Below, one piece after another: positions 10,701 through 22,700 of a stretch of DNA of 64,000 bases. The stretch is from Diogma glabrata. Its lineage: Eukaryota; Arthropoda; Insecta; Diptera; Cylindrotomidae. Both the position numbers and the translations under genes were made by a program. Within the stretch, counting starts at the first letter, position 1. Each line of letters starts with the position of its first letter. Location: the NCBI GenBank assembly GCA_963693315.1, contig OY856188.1:195186322-195250321 (forward strand), written 5' to 3'. The notes beneath the pieces were generated by a model. It did not search any database. It was not told the DNA's origin and saw nothing but the letters and a program-made list of their open reading frames with translations.

Positions 10701-13700
10701 TGACAATAACACACACATTTTTCGATAATAACCCCCACAGTTGAAAAAAAAACGTGGTAGCAAATTTACAAGATCGTGGGCAATCGGCATTTTTAGGAGC
10801 TTGCCGAACGAAAAAGCGGTCGATTTGAGGAAAATCGCAGAACAAAAGTTTTCGGGCTCGTCAAGGACAGGCGCCTCCCGAAGTTTAAAATATGTGGTAA
10901 ACAACACATGAAATCGGCGTTTGTCCAGGGACTATTCACCACCTAGCAATATACGCTGGTGATTTCAATAGCCATCACACTCAGTGGTCCTACTTAAACA
11001 ACAATCCCACTGGCATACTTACTGACTGGGCCGATGGTAACAACATGTTCCTGGTATATGATCGAAAGACATGAAAAACTTTAGATCCGCTAGATGGCAA
11101 AGTGATTACAATCCCGACCTCTGCTTTTCTACAAAAAAAAAACAACGTCACCCTATTCCAATATCTAGGGTTGTCCTACAAGGTTTTCCACGCTCTCAAC
11201 ATCGTTCAGTAATACTCGAGGTAGGCATCCAAATCCCACTCGTTAACTCTACTCCTTAACCTAGATGGAATTTTAACAAAGCTGACTCGTTCTATTAATC
11301 GCCATCATAAGAGAACCATCAAACATAAAATAAGAGAAATGAAGCGCTTTGCTCGTCTCCATCGAAGTATGCGAACTCTTCTAGTAGCGAAGAACTAGAT
11401 TCAGCTCTTTACCAAACGAAAAACGGAAAAGCAGCTGGCTACGAGGGTATTTTTCTAGAATTTCTTAGAAATACGGAAAAAAATGCAAAACAATGGCTAA
11501 CTAAATTTTTCTCGAATATCCTAGTAACCGATAATCTTCCAAAACATTTTAAGACTGTGAAAGTGATAGCGATACTTAAACCAGGTAATCCATCCAATAA
11601 TACAGAAAGCTATCATCCAATTGCTCTTTAGAGCACCTGCTATAAATTGCTAGAACGATTCATGTACAACATCGCACCCATCCTGAATGACCAGATTCCA
11701 GTCGAACAGGTTGGTTTCCGTCCCAACCGCAGTTGCACTGATCAACTGCTCGCTTTAACATCCTATATCGAAGCTGGGTATCAAAAACAATTAAAAACAG
11801 TCGCAGTATTCATCGATCCCACTGCAGCGTATGAAACGGTCAGTACCTTGTAACACTATCTCACGTTTAGATAAGAACATGCTAAGTAGTCGTGTATTTA
11901 TTGTACATCTTAACATTCCTGTAGTAGGTCAAAAATGCTTAACAATGGTTTGCCAAAGGATTCCGTACTTACGCCATTACTTTTTAATTTGTACATTCAT
12001 GACATTCCAGATACAACACCGAAGAAATGGTTACGCCGAATGGTTACTATTTTCAAACGTGGAGCTTATTTCCTAATATAAGTATGACCGAGAGTTCATG
12101 CTTCCACTTAAGCAACAAACTGGCAAAACACGAACTATCAGTGTTAGTTATTTAACGACACTGTCATTAAATACATTTTTTTTTTTTTATTGGAGGGCCT
12201 TGAGACTTACAGTTCAAGTAGCACTGCGACCTGAAGGTCTATTGTGCTTACCCTGATTTTGTTATTAGTCAGTCGTCGTCTGTGCCGTTACTGGTTGTAT
12301 TCTGTCATCCAAGTTGAGACTTTTAATAAAATTAATTAGCTCAATTGGAGTGACGTTTTGTGGTAATGGAAGTGTTAGTCTTCTATGACCAAGTTGGTTG
12401 TATCTGTGCCCAGAGAGTTCAGGACAGCTGCAGATGACGTGTTCCATCGTTTCCGCATCCGAGTAGCAGAATCTGCACCTGTCGGAAACAACAAGGCCTA
12501 TTTTGTTAAGATGGTGGTTTAAAGGACCATGTCCAGTAACGCACCACGTTAAAATTCTTAGAGACTCTCTGTTTAAGTCGATTGTTTTTAAGGGTGAAAC
12601 AGGGAGGTTACCTAGAAACTTCTTGGAGTGTACTGGTCCCTCTCTGCTTTTCCATAATTTAGCATTTTGTTCTTGTTCCATTGTTTGGATTGTGCTTTTG
12701 AGCGAACTCTTGGCCATTCCAAAGCATGGTTCCGGTCCAACAAACTTTTTATTGGCACCTTGCTTTGCTAAAGCGTCAGCGATAGCATTTCCTTGTATTC
12801 CTGTGAGGCAAGGTGCCCACACAAGTGTTACTGTGTTATTGCACGAGATTTTTAATAGATTTTGGTAGCATTCCCATACCAGTTTTGAATCAAAGCGCGT
12901 AGATTTTAGTGCCAAGAGTGCTGCTTGGCTGTCAGAGATAATATATATTTCAATATTTTGGTATTTTCTTTCAGCGCATAGCAAAGCGCAACTGCTAATG
13001 GCAAAAATTTCGGCTTGAAATATGGTTGTTGTGGTGCCTAAAGCAACCGTTTGTTTTGTTCTAGGACCAAACACTCCTGCTCCCGTCCCCAAGTTGGTTC
13101 GAGAACCATCTGTGTACCAGATGCTGGCGTTATGTGGCAGTGACCGTATGTAGTTTTTAATAAGATCTCTGGCCAATATCTTGACATCAAAGTGCCTATC
13201 TAAATCTATTGTTTTTGGCATACAATCCGAAATATGGTATGTATGCAGTTCAGCTTGTAATTCAGAAAGGATTTTAAGGTGTCCAGTTAGATTACCCGGC
13301 TTAAACCCTTCTGTGAGCTGCAGTCTATGAACGCTCAACACCGCTACAGATTTAACATGTAGGTGCAAAGGAGAAAGCTTTAGAAGAATCTCCATTGCTG
13401 ACGTTGGCGTGGTTTTGAAAGCACCTGTGGCACTAAGACACACAAGCCTTTGTATTTTTGTAAACATATTTTGAGCAGTTATTTGGCGCGTTTTAGGCCA
13501 CCAAACTAAAGCTGCATATGTTAGAATTGGTTTTATAATACTTTGGTGCAACCAAAGTATCATTTTTCGGCTAAGACCCTATGTTTTCCCAAACAGGTTT
13601 CTGCATGTGAAGAAAACTTTGTTTGCCTTATCAGAGATATATTTCAGGTGTGGGTTCCAAGTTAGTTTGCTATCCAGGATCACACCTAAATATCTAACCT

Positions 13701-16700
13701 CTTTTGATGTTTGTATTGGATCGCCGTTTAGAACAGGAGAAACGAAATTGAAGTTTCTCCTGTTTGTGAAACCGACAATGCTTGTTTTTTGTGGGTTGAT
13801 CGACAGTCCTAATCTGTTGCACCACTTTGATACAATATTAAGAGCTGTCTGGGTTCGACCAGCGACAATGGAGTCATGTTTGCCTCTAACCATGACTGCC
13901 AAGTCGTCGGCATAGCCTACAGTTTTGAAGCCGGAATCATTTAGCTTAGTGGGGAGATCATCAGCCACCATTAGCCAAAGCAGCGGAGAGAGCACGCCCC
14001 CTTGCGGGCAGCCTCTAGATGCAGTAACAGTCACTGAATAATCACCTAGTGTAGCCGTTATCTTCCGACTCTGTAGCATCTTGATAATCCACGCAATGAT
14101 AAGCGGGCTTATATTTTTCTTTGTGGCCATTTCAATGATAGCATTGAAGTGGACATTGTCAAAGGCTCCTTGTATGTCCATAAATGTACAAACAAGTGCC
14201 TCCTTATAGTTTAGGGTGCTCTCAATTTCTTTCACAATTTTGTGCAACGCCGTTTCAGTAGATTGTCCAGTCTGATAGGCGTGCTGGCTAGAGTTGAGAG
14301 GGTTTTGTTTCAGACATACATGACGGATGTGATAATCCAACATCTTTTCCATTGTTTTTAATAGAAAAGATGTAAGACTTATGGGTCTGTATGATTTGGC
14401 TTCATTTGGTTTTTTTCCTGGCTTAGGTATAAAAACAACTCTGGTTTCTCGCCATATCTGAGGAATGTAAGCAAGGCGAAAGCTTGCTTTGAACAAACGC
14501 ATGAGGTATGGAAGAATGATTGTTAGACCCTTTTGCAGAAATACCGGAAAAATTCCATCACCTCCTGGAGATTTATACGGACCGAAGGATTCTATAGCCC
14601 ATCTCGCTTTGTTGGGGGTGAAAATTGTGTTGGTTAAATGATCTGCATTACTTTTATTTGCAGGATCTAGAAGACGTACGTCTTCGTTGGCATTATCTTC
14701 CGTGCTCCATTTTATTGAGCCCGGAAAGTGGGTTTGAAGTAAAGTATCTAGTGTCTCAATACAGCTGGTGGTATACGTACCACTTGGTTTGCAGATTGAG
14801 CCTAGAGGGTTTGTGTGATCAGACGACATCAATTTTTGGAGTCGAGCTGCAGCAGGCAGATTATCTATCGTATTGCAGAGCTCTTTCCAGCTATTTCTTT
14901 TTGATTATCTGAGTTCTTTATTATAATTGGTTAGAGCTACTCGGTACTCTGTCCAATTATTTGTTGTTTTTGCTCTGTTAAAGCTTGCGAACTTTATTCC
15001 TTTTCCTCTCCAAGTTACCATTCCACCAAGGTACATCTCTGCATCTTTTGGATTGAGTTATTGGAGTATTAAGGTTGTATGCTTCAGTGATAATTTCTTG
15101 TAAATTATTTGCTGCAGAGTCAAGCTCAAATGTAGAGTTGATACTGCTGCAACTATTTACATTATCATGAAGATATGTTGTGTAAAGTTCCCAGTTGGTT
15201 TTTCTTGGGTTTCTAAAGTACTGGATGCTCTTCGGGTAGTGTTCTATGTTGAAACATATATAAGCATGATCAGACATAGAAGCTTCCTTCGAAACATGCC
15301 AGTTCTTAATATGGGTAGTAGCGTTTATGTTAGTTAAAGTAAGGTCAAGGACCTCGCCTCTGATTGCGTTTCTAAAGGTAGGCTCACTACCTTTGTTTGC
15401 AATAAACATATTGTTTGTATACAAAAATTGAAACCGACGCTCGCCTTTTGTGTTAATGTTGCTACTTCCCCACACGGTGTGATGAGCGTTAGCATCACAC
15501 GCTATTATGAGGTTATAGTGGTTATTGTTGCAATACTTGATGAGTTTCTCTAACACTTCTGGTGGTGTCTCGTCCTCATCCCCCGGGAAGTATGCAGAAG
15601 CTAAAATGAATTTACGAAATCCACCTTGAGGAAGATGAATTTCTATCTGGACCGTTGTAAGATCTCTACAGATAAATTCATTCAACGGAAATATTTTCAG
15701 ATGTTTTTTGAAGAGAATCGCGGTTCGCGGTCTTTCCACATCTGAGAAATAGATCAGTTTTGTATTTTTGTTTGACGATAGACCTTTTATTCTTTTGCTG
15801 TCTGCCCACGGCTCCTGTATAAATGCAAGATCGTGAGCATCCTGTTCAATTAACCGGTTCAAATTAACTGAGGCCATTTCTGATCTGTGCAGATTAATCT
15901 GAACGCAACTTAATTTAGGTACTAGAGATTTTTGTCTATATCGTACAGGTCTTCTGTCTGACTTAGAGTAAGCTGGTGAATCAGACATTACCATAGAGTC
16001 AGACATGGTGTGTGTACTATCCGAATTAGGATAAGCTGATTAATCAGGCATGATCCTAGAGTCAGACATGGCATGTGTGCTGTCTGGTTTAGAATAAGCT
16101 GATAAATCAAGCATGATCCTAGAGTAGGACATGGTGCACAGTTTTGTTGTTGGTTTATGTGATGCGTTTGGAGAAGCATCGCTCTCATCTAAAACTTTAT
16201 AGTTTTCCATACAATATTTATGGAGAAAGTAGGGAGGTACATTGGTCAGCCACAACAGAGCCCTGTGCTGTGGTAAGGCTATTGAAACTGGAGGGCGCTC
16301 GGTATCCAGAGTTCCGTACTAATAATCAAGCACCCCCTTGACCATGCTAAGCTTTCGGCGTACGTGTCTCACCTTAGCTTTGGGTTTTGGACTTGATCTT
16401 GGCTTCGATTCTCACCGAGGACCTAACGGCATGGGTGACCCTACCGTTGTAGCTCCTAAGATCACTGAGTCTACTGAGCCCCATCACTGCGTCAAAGTGC
16501 CAAGTCCATTAGATGGGGTCATTAAATACAATCAACAGCCAAAGTGCCTGGACATTACTCTCGATAGAACTCTTTCTTTTAAACTGCACCTAGAAAATAC
16601 GTCAAAAAAACTCAAAACGAGAAACAATATATCGCACAAACTGGCAGGCTCGACATGAGGTGCTACTCCAGCTACCCTCCGCACAACTGCTCTAAGTCTG

Positions 16701-19700
16701 GTTTACTCAGTGGCTGAGTACGGCGCACCAGTCTGGTTGAATAGCACACATACTCAAAAAGTTGACTGCCAGCTGCATGCCACGATGCGTACTATAAGTG
16801 GTACTATCAGGTCCACTCGTTTATCTTGACTCCCTTTGTTAAGCAATATCGCACCACCTGCACTCAGACGCTTGCATGCGCTCATGCGTGAACATAACAA
16901 GGTAACCAACAACATCACGTTACCCTTGCACGAATATCACGGTGACCACACTCGTTGTCGATTGAAGTCAAGAAAACCTCCCACAAAACTGCCAGCAACC
17001 TGCTGGTAAGTGATTATAATATCATGGATGCCCGGGATACCTCCTGGAATCATTACAGCACACCTGGCCTTTCTTTTACTAACCCGACTTCTACAGAACC
17101 CGGTTTCGATCTGCCACGTCATACCTGGACTACACTAAACCAAATAAGGACAAATCATGGACGTTGTGTTGACTCTTTCCACAAGTGGGGCATTTTAGAG
17201 TCTCTTCAATGTGACTGTGGAGCTCCATAACAAGCCATAAAACACATTGCAACTATGCGTCAAATTAGACGATGCAATGGCGACATCTCAGACATCCATT
17301 TCACCACACCCGATGTAGTAGCATGGATAGAATCACTCGATGTAAATATCTAAGGTTCAAATGTAATAATGTCCAATGCGCCAATATCTACCCTTTTAAC
17401 TAAAAGTCGCACACATTTAATGTGTATTCATGTTTTATTTTTAAATTTTATTAATTTTAATTTGTAATGTTTATGTCTCACAAAGAAAAACAATACGCTA
17501 AATAAAATTTGCAGTATGACAATATGCGCCAACTTTGCAGATTGATGTGAGCCAACCTTATTAGTATGATGTAGATTTGACAACGTGTTCTATATTTTCT
17601 ACCAAAAGAAATGTATTGACATAAAAACGAATTTCAGAACGCCATTTGTCAGTATTTACTATTTGCTATAAATGATTTAGGTTATCGATTCTTATAGAAC
17701 GTTTCGGCAGAAAATACCATATTTTGCTTTAACTAAATTTCTTTTCCTTAGCTTCAGGTATTTTGATGAATGATTGTAATATCTAATATAGGTTATTTTT
17801 TTTCAGATTATTAGAAATAAAAGCTTTATTGAAGAAATTACCTCCGCATTGTTATGAAACATTAAAAATATTAATAAAACATTTAAATTGTGTAAGTCAA
17901 AGTTGTGTGATAAATTTAATGGAACCAAGAAATTTGGCTATTGTCTTTGGTCCATCAATTGTACGATCGTCTACAGATACTCTTGAAACCGCTGTAAAAG
18001 ATATGAAACATCAATGTCGAATTGTTGAGGCTTTAGTATTATATGTAAGTTTGATTTATCTTAAATTTAATGAGAATATTTACAAATTTATTTAATTTTT
18101 TTAGTATCTTTTCTTCTTTGAAAATGATCCAGTGCCACAAGTATCGGAAATATCAGAACCAGTTACAGATACAGTGCCTGAAGTACAACAAACTAATCTA
18201 CTTTTAGACAATGTTGCTAAAATTGAACGTAAGTAGATTTGTGTTTTTAATTATTTTGGTTACATCTAAATGATAATTATCTTGAGTTTTAGAACTATGT
18301 TTTAGACATCAACGAAATATTGCGACTATAGTTTACTATGCAAGAACTCTGTATTTGCGTTATTTCTACATCTCTTTGGATATTTTTATTTAGAGCAAAA
18401 TGTTTCGACGTTCAGAAATAAACCTTTACCCAACAATCTTTCTTGCAATTTTTGAACTTGAACAGCAATTTTTATTAATTAAAACCTAAGTAATATAAAA
18501 ACTACGTTGACAGCCTTTGTTCATGTTACATTTTAAATTCGTCCAGTTTGTCCAGTCCATTTCTGTAGAAAACTTTATAGTGAAATAAAACAATGTTCAA
18601 TAAGATGGAGAAAATAAAACGCGTGTGACTTTATTCAGTGTTGATCTTTCAAGAGAACAAAAATGTAGAAGATTAATTATGACATTAAAAATTGATTAAT
18701 AAAATGTACTAGATGGATATCTAACGGCATTGTATTTCCAACACTCCTCCCTCATGCCGATCAATCAGCCCACATAATGTTCTTAACATCTTGAACCTTA
18801 CACGCTTTTGTCATCATGTCTGTTTCCACAGTTTCCGTCGGGCAATACACAAACTCTAGAATACCATTGTCCTTAAAATTCCTTATGAAATGATACTTCG
18901 TATCGATGTGCTGTGAACGAATACTGAACTTGTTACTAAAAAGACTCAAGCAGCTTTGATTGTCTTCATAAATAGTCGTTGGTGTACTTTGACTTTCATC
19001 GAAATCCTGTAATAATCTTCTTAACCAGATTGCCTCTTGATTTGCTTCAGGTAACGAGACATGTTCCGCTTCTGTTGATGAAACTGCAACGCAAGATTGC
19101 TTTCTTGACATCCAACTTACAACTTCTCCATTGAATTTGTAAACGAATACTTTTAGACTTTCTGTTTTCGCGACATTCTGCCTAATCAGCATCCGAAAAA
19201 CCACCAAATTTTGATTCAACAAATTTTCACTGAGACTTAGCCTCAAACTTAGTGTTCCTTTTAAATAACGAATTATACGCTTCAATTCTTTCCAATCACA
19301 TTACCTTGGATTAGACATTCGTCGACTTAATATTGAAACTCCCACTGAAATGTCCGGTCTAGAATTTACGGACAGTGGACACATACAAAATTTGTCCAAT
19401 AATTTTTTGATATGAAGAATTGCCTTCCATTACGTCATCACTCTCAAATTTCCAATATCCAGAATCAAGTGGAATTTTTGCATTTTCCAAACTTGAATTG
19501 ATGATTTCTTGAATGACTTTGACTTATATAGAAATCGTGATTTTCGGCCTTCTCAACTTTCATTACTAAAAATTGACTTACTCCCCCCAAATCGGAAATT
19601 TCAAAATGTCCCTGAAGATATTGTGCAATCTCCTTAATATATTTTTCTGCTTTACACGCAATTAACAAATCGTCGACATCGCCAACTTTCTTTATATAGA

Positions 19701-22700
19701 GACAATGATCAGTTTCACTTTGGATGAATCCGTATTCCAATAAGATTTTATGAATGGTCTGATTCCATGGTCTTGCTTACTGTTTCAATGACATATAATG
19801 ATTTCTTCAATTTACATACTTTATTTGTCATTCCGTCAACTTCAAAACCGGGTGGTTGCTCGAAAATAAAAGATTTGGTTGGTCTTTGGTAGTCGTGCCT
19901 CAACCAGTTTTACTCTGATAATTATTATTTTTAAACTCTGTTTTTGTAGATTAAAATTCAGCACGACTCCCATTACCATGCTCATCATACGGTAATTTAT
20001 AAATTTCTTGTTGACTGTGTTTACTGCTGACCCATGTGTTGATCTACCTTGACTATACCTATTAATTGTACCATCAGACGAGTTAATTATTTGACTTTCA
20101 TTTACCGACATTTCTAAAGTAAGTGCAATCTCACAATACTTATTAAATGGTTCTTCTGCATTTTTTAACAACTCTTGCTGATTTATATTTGACTTCAGTC
20201 CCACAATGAACCTATCTGCTAGAGCGTCGTCCAAAAAATCTCCATACATACACGATTGTGCTAAACTTGATTATGAAATCGACTATTTTTTCTCCCTCGT
20301 GCTCAACAGCTTTTGAAAACTTAAACCGTTCAACGCGTTTATTAATTTTTGGCGCAAAATGCGAGAATTATAAAATACTCGGCATTTTCTTTTTCCTCTA
20401 CTTAATTAACTTTTAGATAATTCTCCATTCTTTCAACATATTAAATAAAATTTCCACCACTCACCTCAAATTGCTCCATGGACCCTATCATCTTACAATT
20501 TTCTGTAATATCACCAATTGCAGTGTGTTTCCTACCCTTGCTGTTCAATTTTTTTTCAATATGTTCACTTTCTAATTCACTTTTAACAGCACTATGTGAT
20601 TTTTTGTCACTCATGTAATTTAATGTCACTTACTTAAACAATGAACCGTACTAACATTCGGTAGTTTTCATATGCTGCTTACTCACACGCCCAATTTATT
20701 CGTCGCCAATTCATTATATTCTTGGTGAATATAAATCAGGGTCCAGGGACAAGCGTTAAAGACTTTTTTATAATAACTGTAGTAATAATTTCAATTCAAT
20801 TTATTCAAAAACATATGACCATAATCTTCACGTAATCTCTTAAGACTTTTTTAATCACAATCAGCTGTTATTGTTTTATGTTTAACATCATAACATGTTT
20901 ATCTTGTGTATGTGTTTTTTTCATCATAAAACAATCACAGGTTGATTGATTTTTTTTTTTTTTTTTTTTTAATAAAATGTGATGTGTAGTAGGTATTACA
21001 ATATGTGTCACAACAACACATAAAAACCTTTTAAGACCAAGGTCCCACAACGACATGCGTTCTAAGGATGTTAATGGACGCAAATCTGTTTTTTTTTGTT
21101 TTTTTAATATTTTTTGTTAAATAATGGACAACTAAACTATAAATCCTATCACATATAAAATATGACATAGGCCAATACTTCGTGATAGGATAGGGAAAAT
21201 AAAAATAAAATAAGAGATAAAAAGCAAATTTGTTTTAAAAATTTGCAGGAACAAAACTAAAATTGGTTTGCCAATAGTCCAGCTAATGGCATAATCCTTG
21301 ATTATGGGACGCAGTATATTTTTTAATGATTAAAGCTCAGATATATAGTTATATGAAAGCTCGTTTCTTCGAGCAAGCTACAGCGTTCCAGCATCAAGGA
21401 ATATTCATTAGCTAAGATTGAGAGTGCTACCGTTGACTGAATACAGTTCATCCGCCAGCACCCCTAAGATATCACCTTGGCTAGTGATATCTCACTGCTA
21501 TTGCCAGTGGTATGTGATATCTCACGTTAACTCATGTGCCAATAACAGGGACTGGAGTGCGCGGGGTTGTCACACCCGTAGATCAAAAAATAGAAAAAAA
21601 TTAACAAATTAATAAAAACTGATCCCTCCATGCGTACGTTGATAATAACTTAACTAATTTAAAATTATTGATATTAATATAACATGGACGATATTGGAAT
21701 AAGTGGTGCGGGCCTCCCGAGCATCTGCTTTTTTATTTAAAAATTTAATATCATCAGTTATTGATAATTGATTTTGATTAAATTTGATATATATGCTTAG
21801 AATATGATTTTTAACAGTTCTGCATTCCAATTTCCGGTATGTCATTTCCGGTAAAAAAAATTGTTACTTTTCTTATTCGTATAAATGAATTTATGCCTGT
21901 AAATAAACTATAACTTTCTTTAATGTTTTTATAATTAGAACTACGAGAATTCTATAACATCGGTTAGCCATGAATTGAAGTATTTCATGGATCTTTGGTC
22001 ACCTTATATTTAGAAGATTTCGTTTCCAGAGCTGTGGCAAAGTTCGCCTTTACATCAGCGTCGTCATATATTTTAAAGTTTTTTGTTCACAGTTCAAAAT
22101 CAATTGATTTAATAAATCGAACTCTGAAATATTGTATTGTAGTTGTTTTTTGGAAGGTTTATTTACAACGGCCAATTTTTGACCACTGGGCGATCCCTAG
22201 GACTATATAAATCTTGTATGAACGAATGAATAAATCAATAACCAATAATTAGATTTTTGAAAACCACAAATGAATGTTGTTAGACTCATAATGATAAAGC
22301 TAAACTTTGTGTGTTTTGAGCTATATATGTATATTGTCATTTTTAGTTTGCCGACTGAAACAGAAAGTTACGTTAAAGTTTACTAAAGCAGTAATTCATT
22401 ATAATCTATGCCAAATAATCCTCAAAATTTAGCATACAAATACAAATGAATGCACTAAAAAACTACATAGTGGATTAATCTTTTCATTGCCCTAGTTTAA
22501 TGTTTGTGTCAAAAGCAAAGGTTCATTTAAGTTTTTCTTGTGATAGAAATTGTTAAACAAATCTTGTCATGCTCGCAACATGGTTTTATTAAAACGTAAT
22601 GTGTAAAAATATAAGAACTGAATCTAAAAAATTATGGGGCAAATTATGAAATTTTTTACAATCCATACAATTTTCGACCGGTCTAGTTTCGAACCAATGA

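Larger units (their letters stand above)
10035..12175 (+). pseudogene. CR1/L2-like LINE ORF2, 5' part (endonuclease and RT), broken
   Basis: Plus-strand pieces of an APE-type endonuclease and reverse transcriptase. 'LKDYDIDVVILQET' (about 10150-10205) carries the catalytic Glu. 'NVYKPPNTVWP' ends where a MITE is inserted (10445-10934). 'AIYAGDFNSHHTQWSY' (about 10945-11000) resumes beyond it, followed by 'YNPDLCF' and 'FPRSQHRSVILEV'. The RT begins near 11380 ('NGKAAGYEG') and includes 'GFRPNRSCTDQLLALTSYIE' and a degraded 'FIDPTAAYETV'. Stops and frameshifts are frequent. The reading frame runs up to the 13-bp target site at 12163-12175 and continues at 16531, on the far side of the nested LINE. 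Confidence 0.8.
12176..16517 (-). mobile_element. 4.34-kb RNase H-bearing LINE (LOA/R1/I group), nested insertion
   Basis: Minus-strand non-LTR element. Its 3' end is a 13-nt poly(A) (plus-strand T's 12176-12188) preceded directly by AATAAA. Its 5' end abuts the duplicated target site at 16518. Domain order 5'-3': acidic/Ser repeats, APE endonuclease, reverse transcriptase, RNase H, CCHC-like tail. It lacks a separate gag ORF, so it is either 5'-truncated or of a single-ORF lineage. The insert interrupts the CR1/L2-like LINE and is therefore younger. One frameshift (between 14978 and 14832) and at least two nonsense codons (16025 area and 13579) disable it. Confidence 0.9.

Noticed and set aside
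12503..14912. Plus-strand frames of 95-121 codons within 12.5-14.9 kb
   Set aside because: Antisense shadows of the nested LINE's RT and RNase H.
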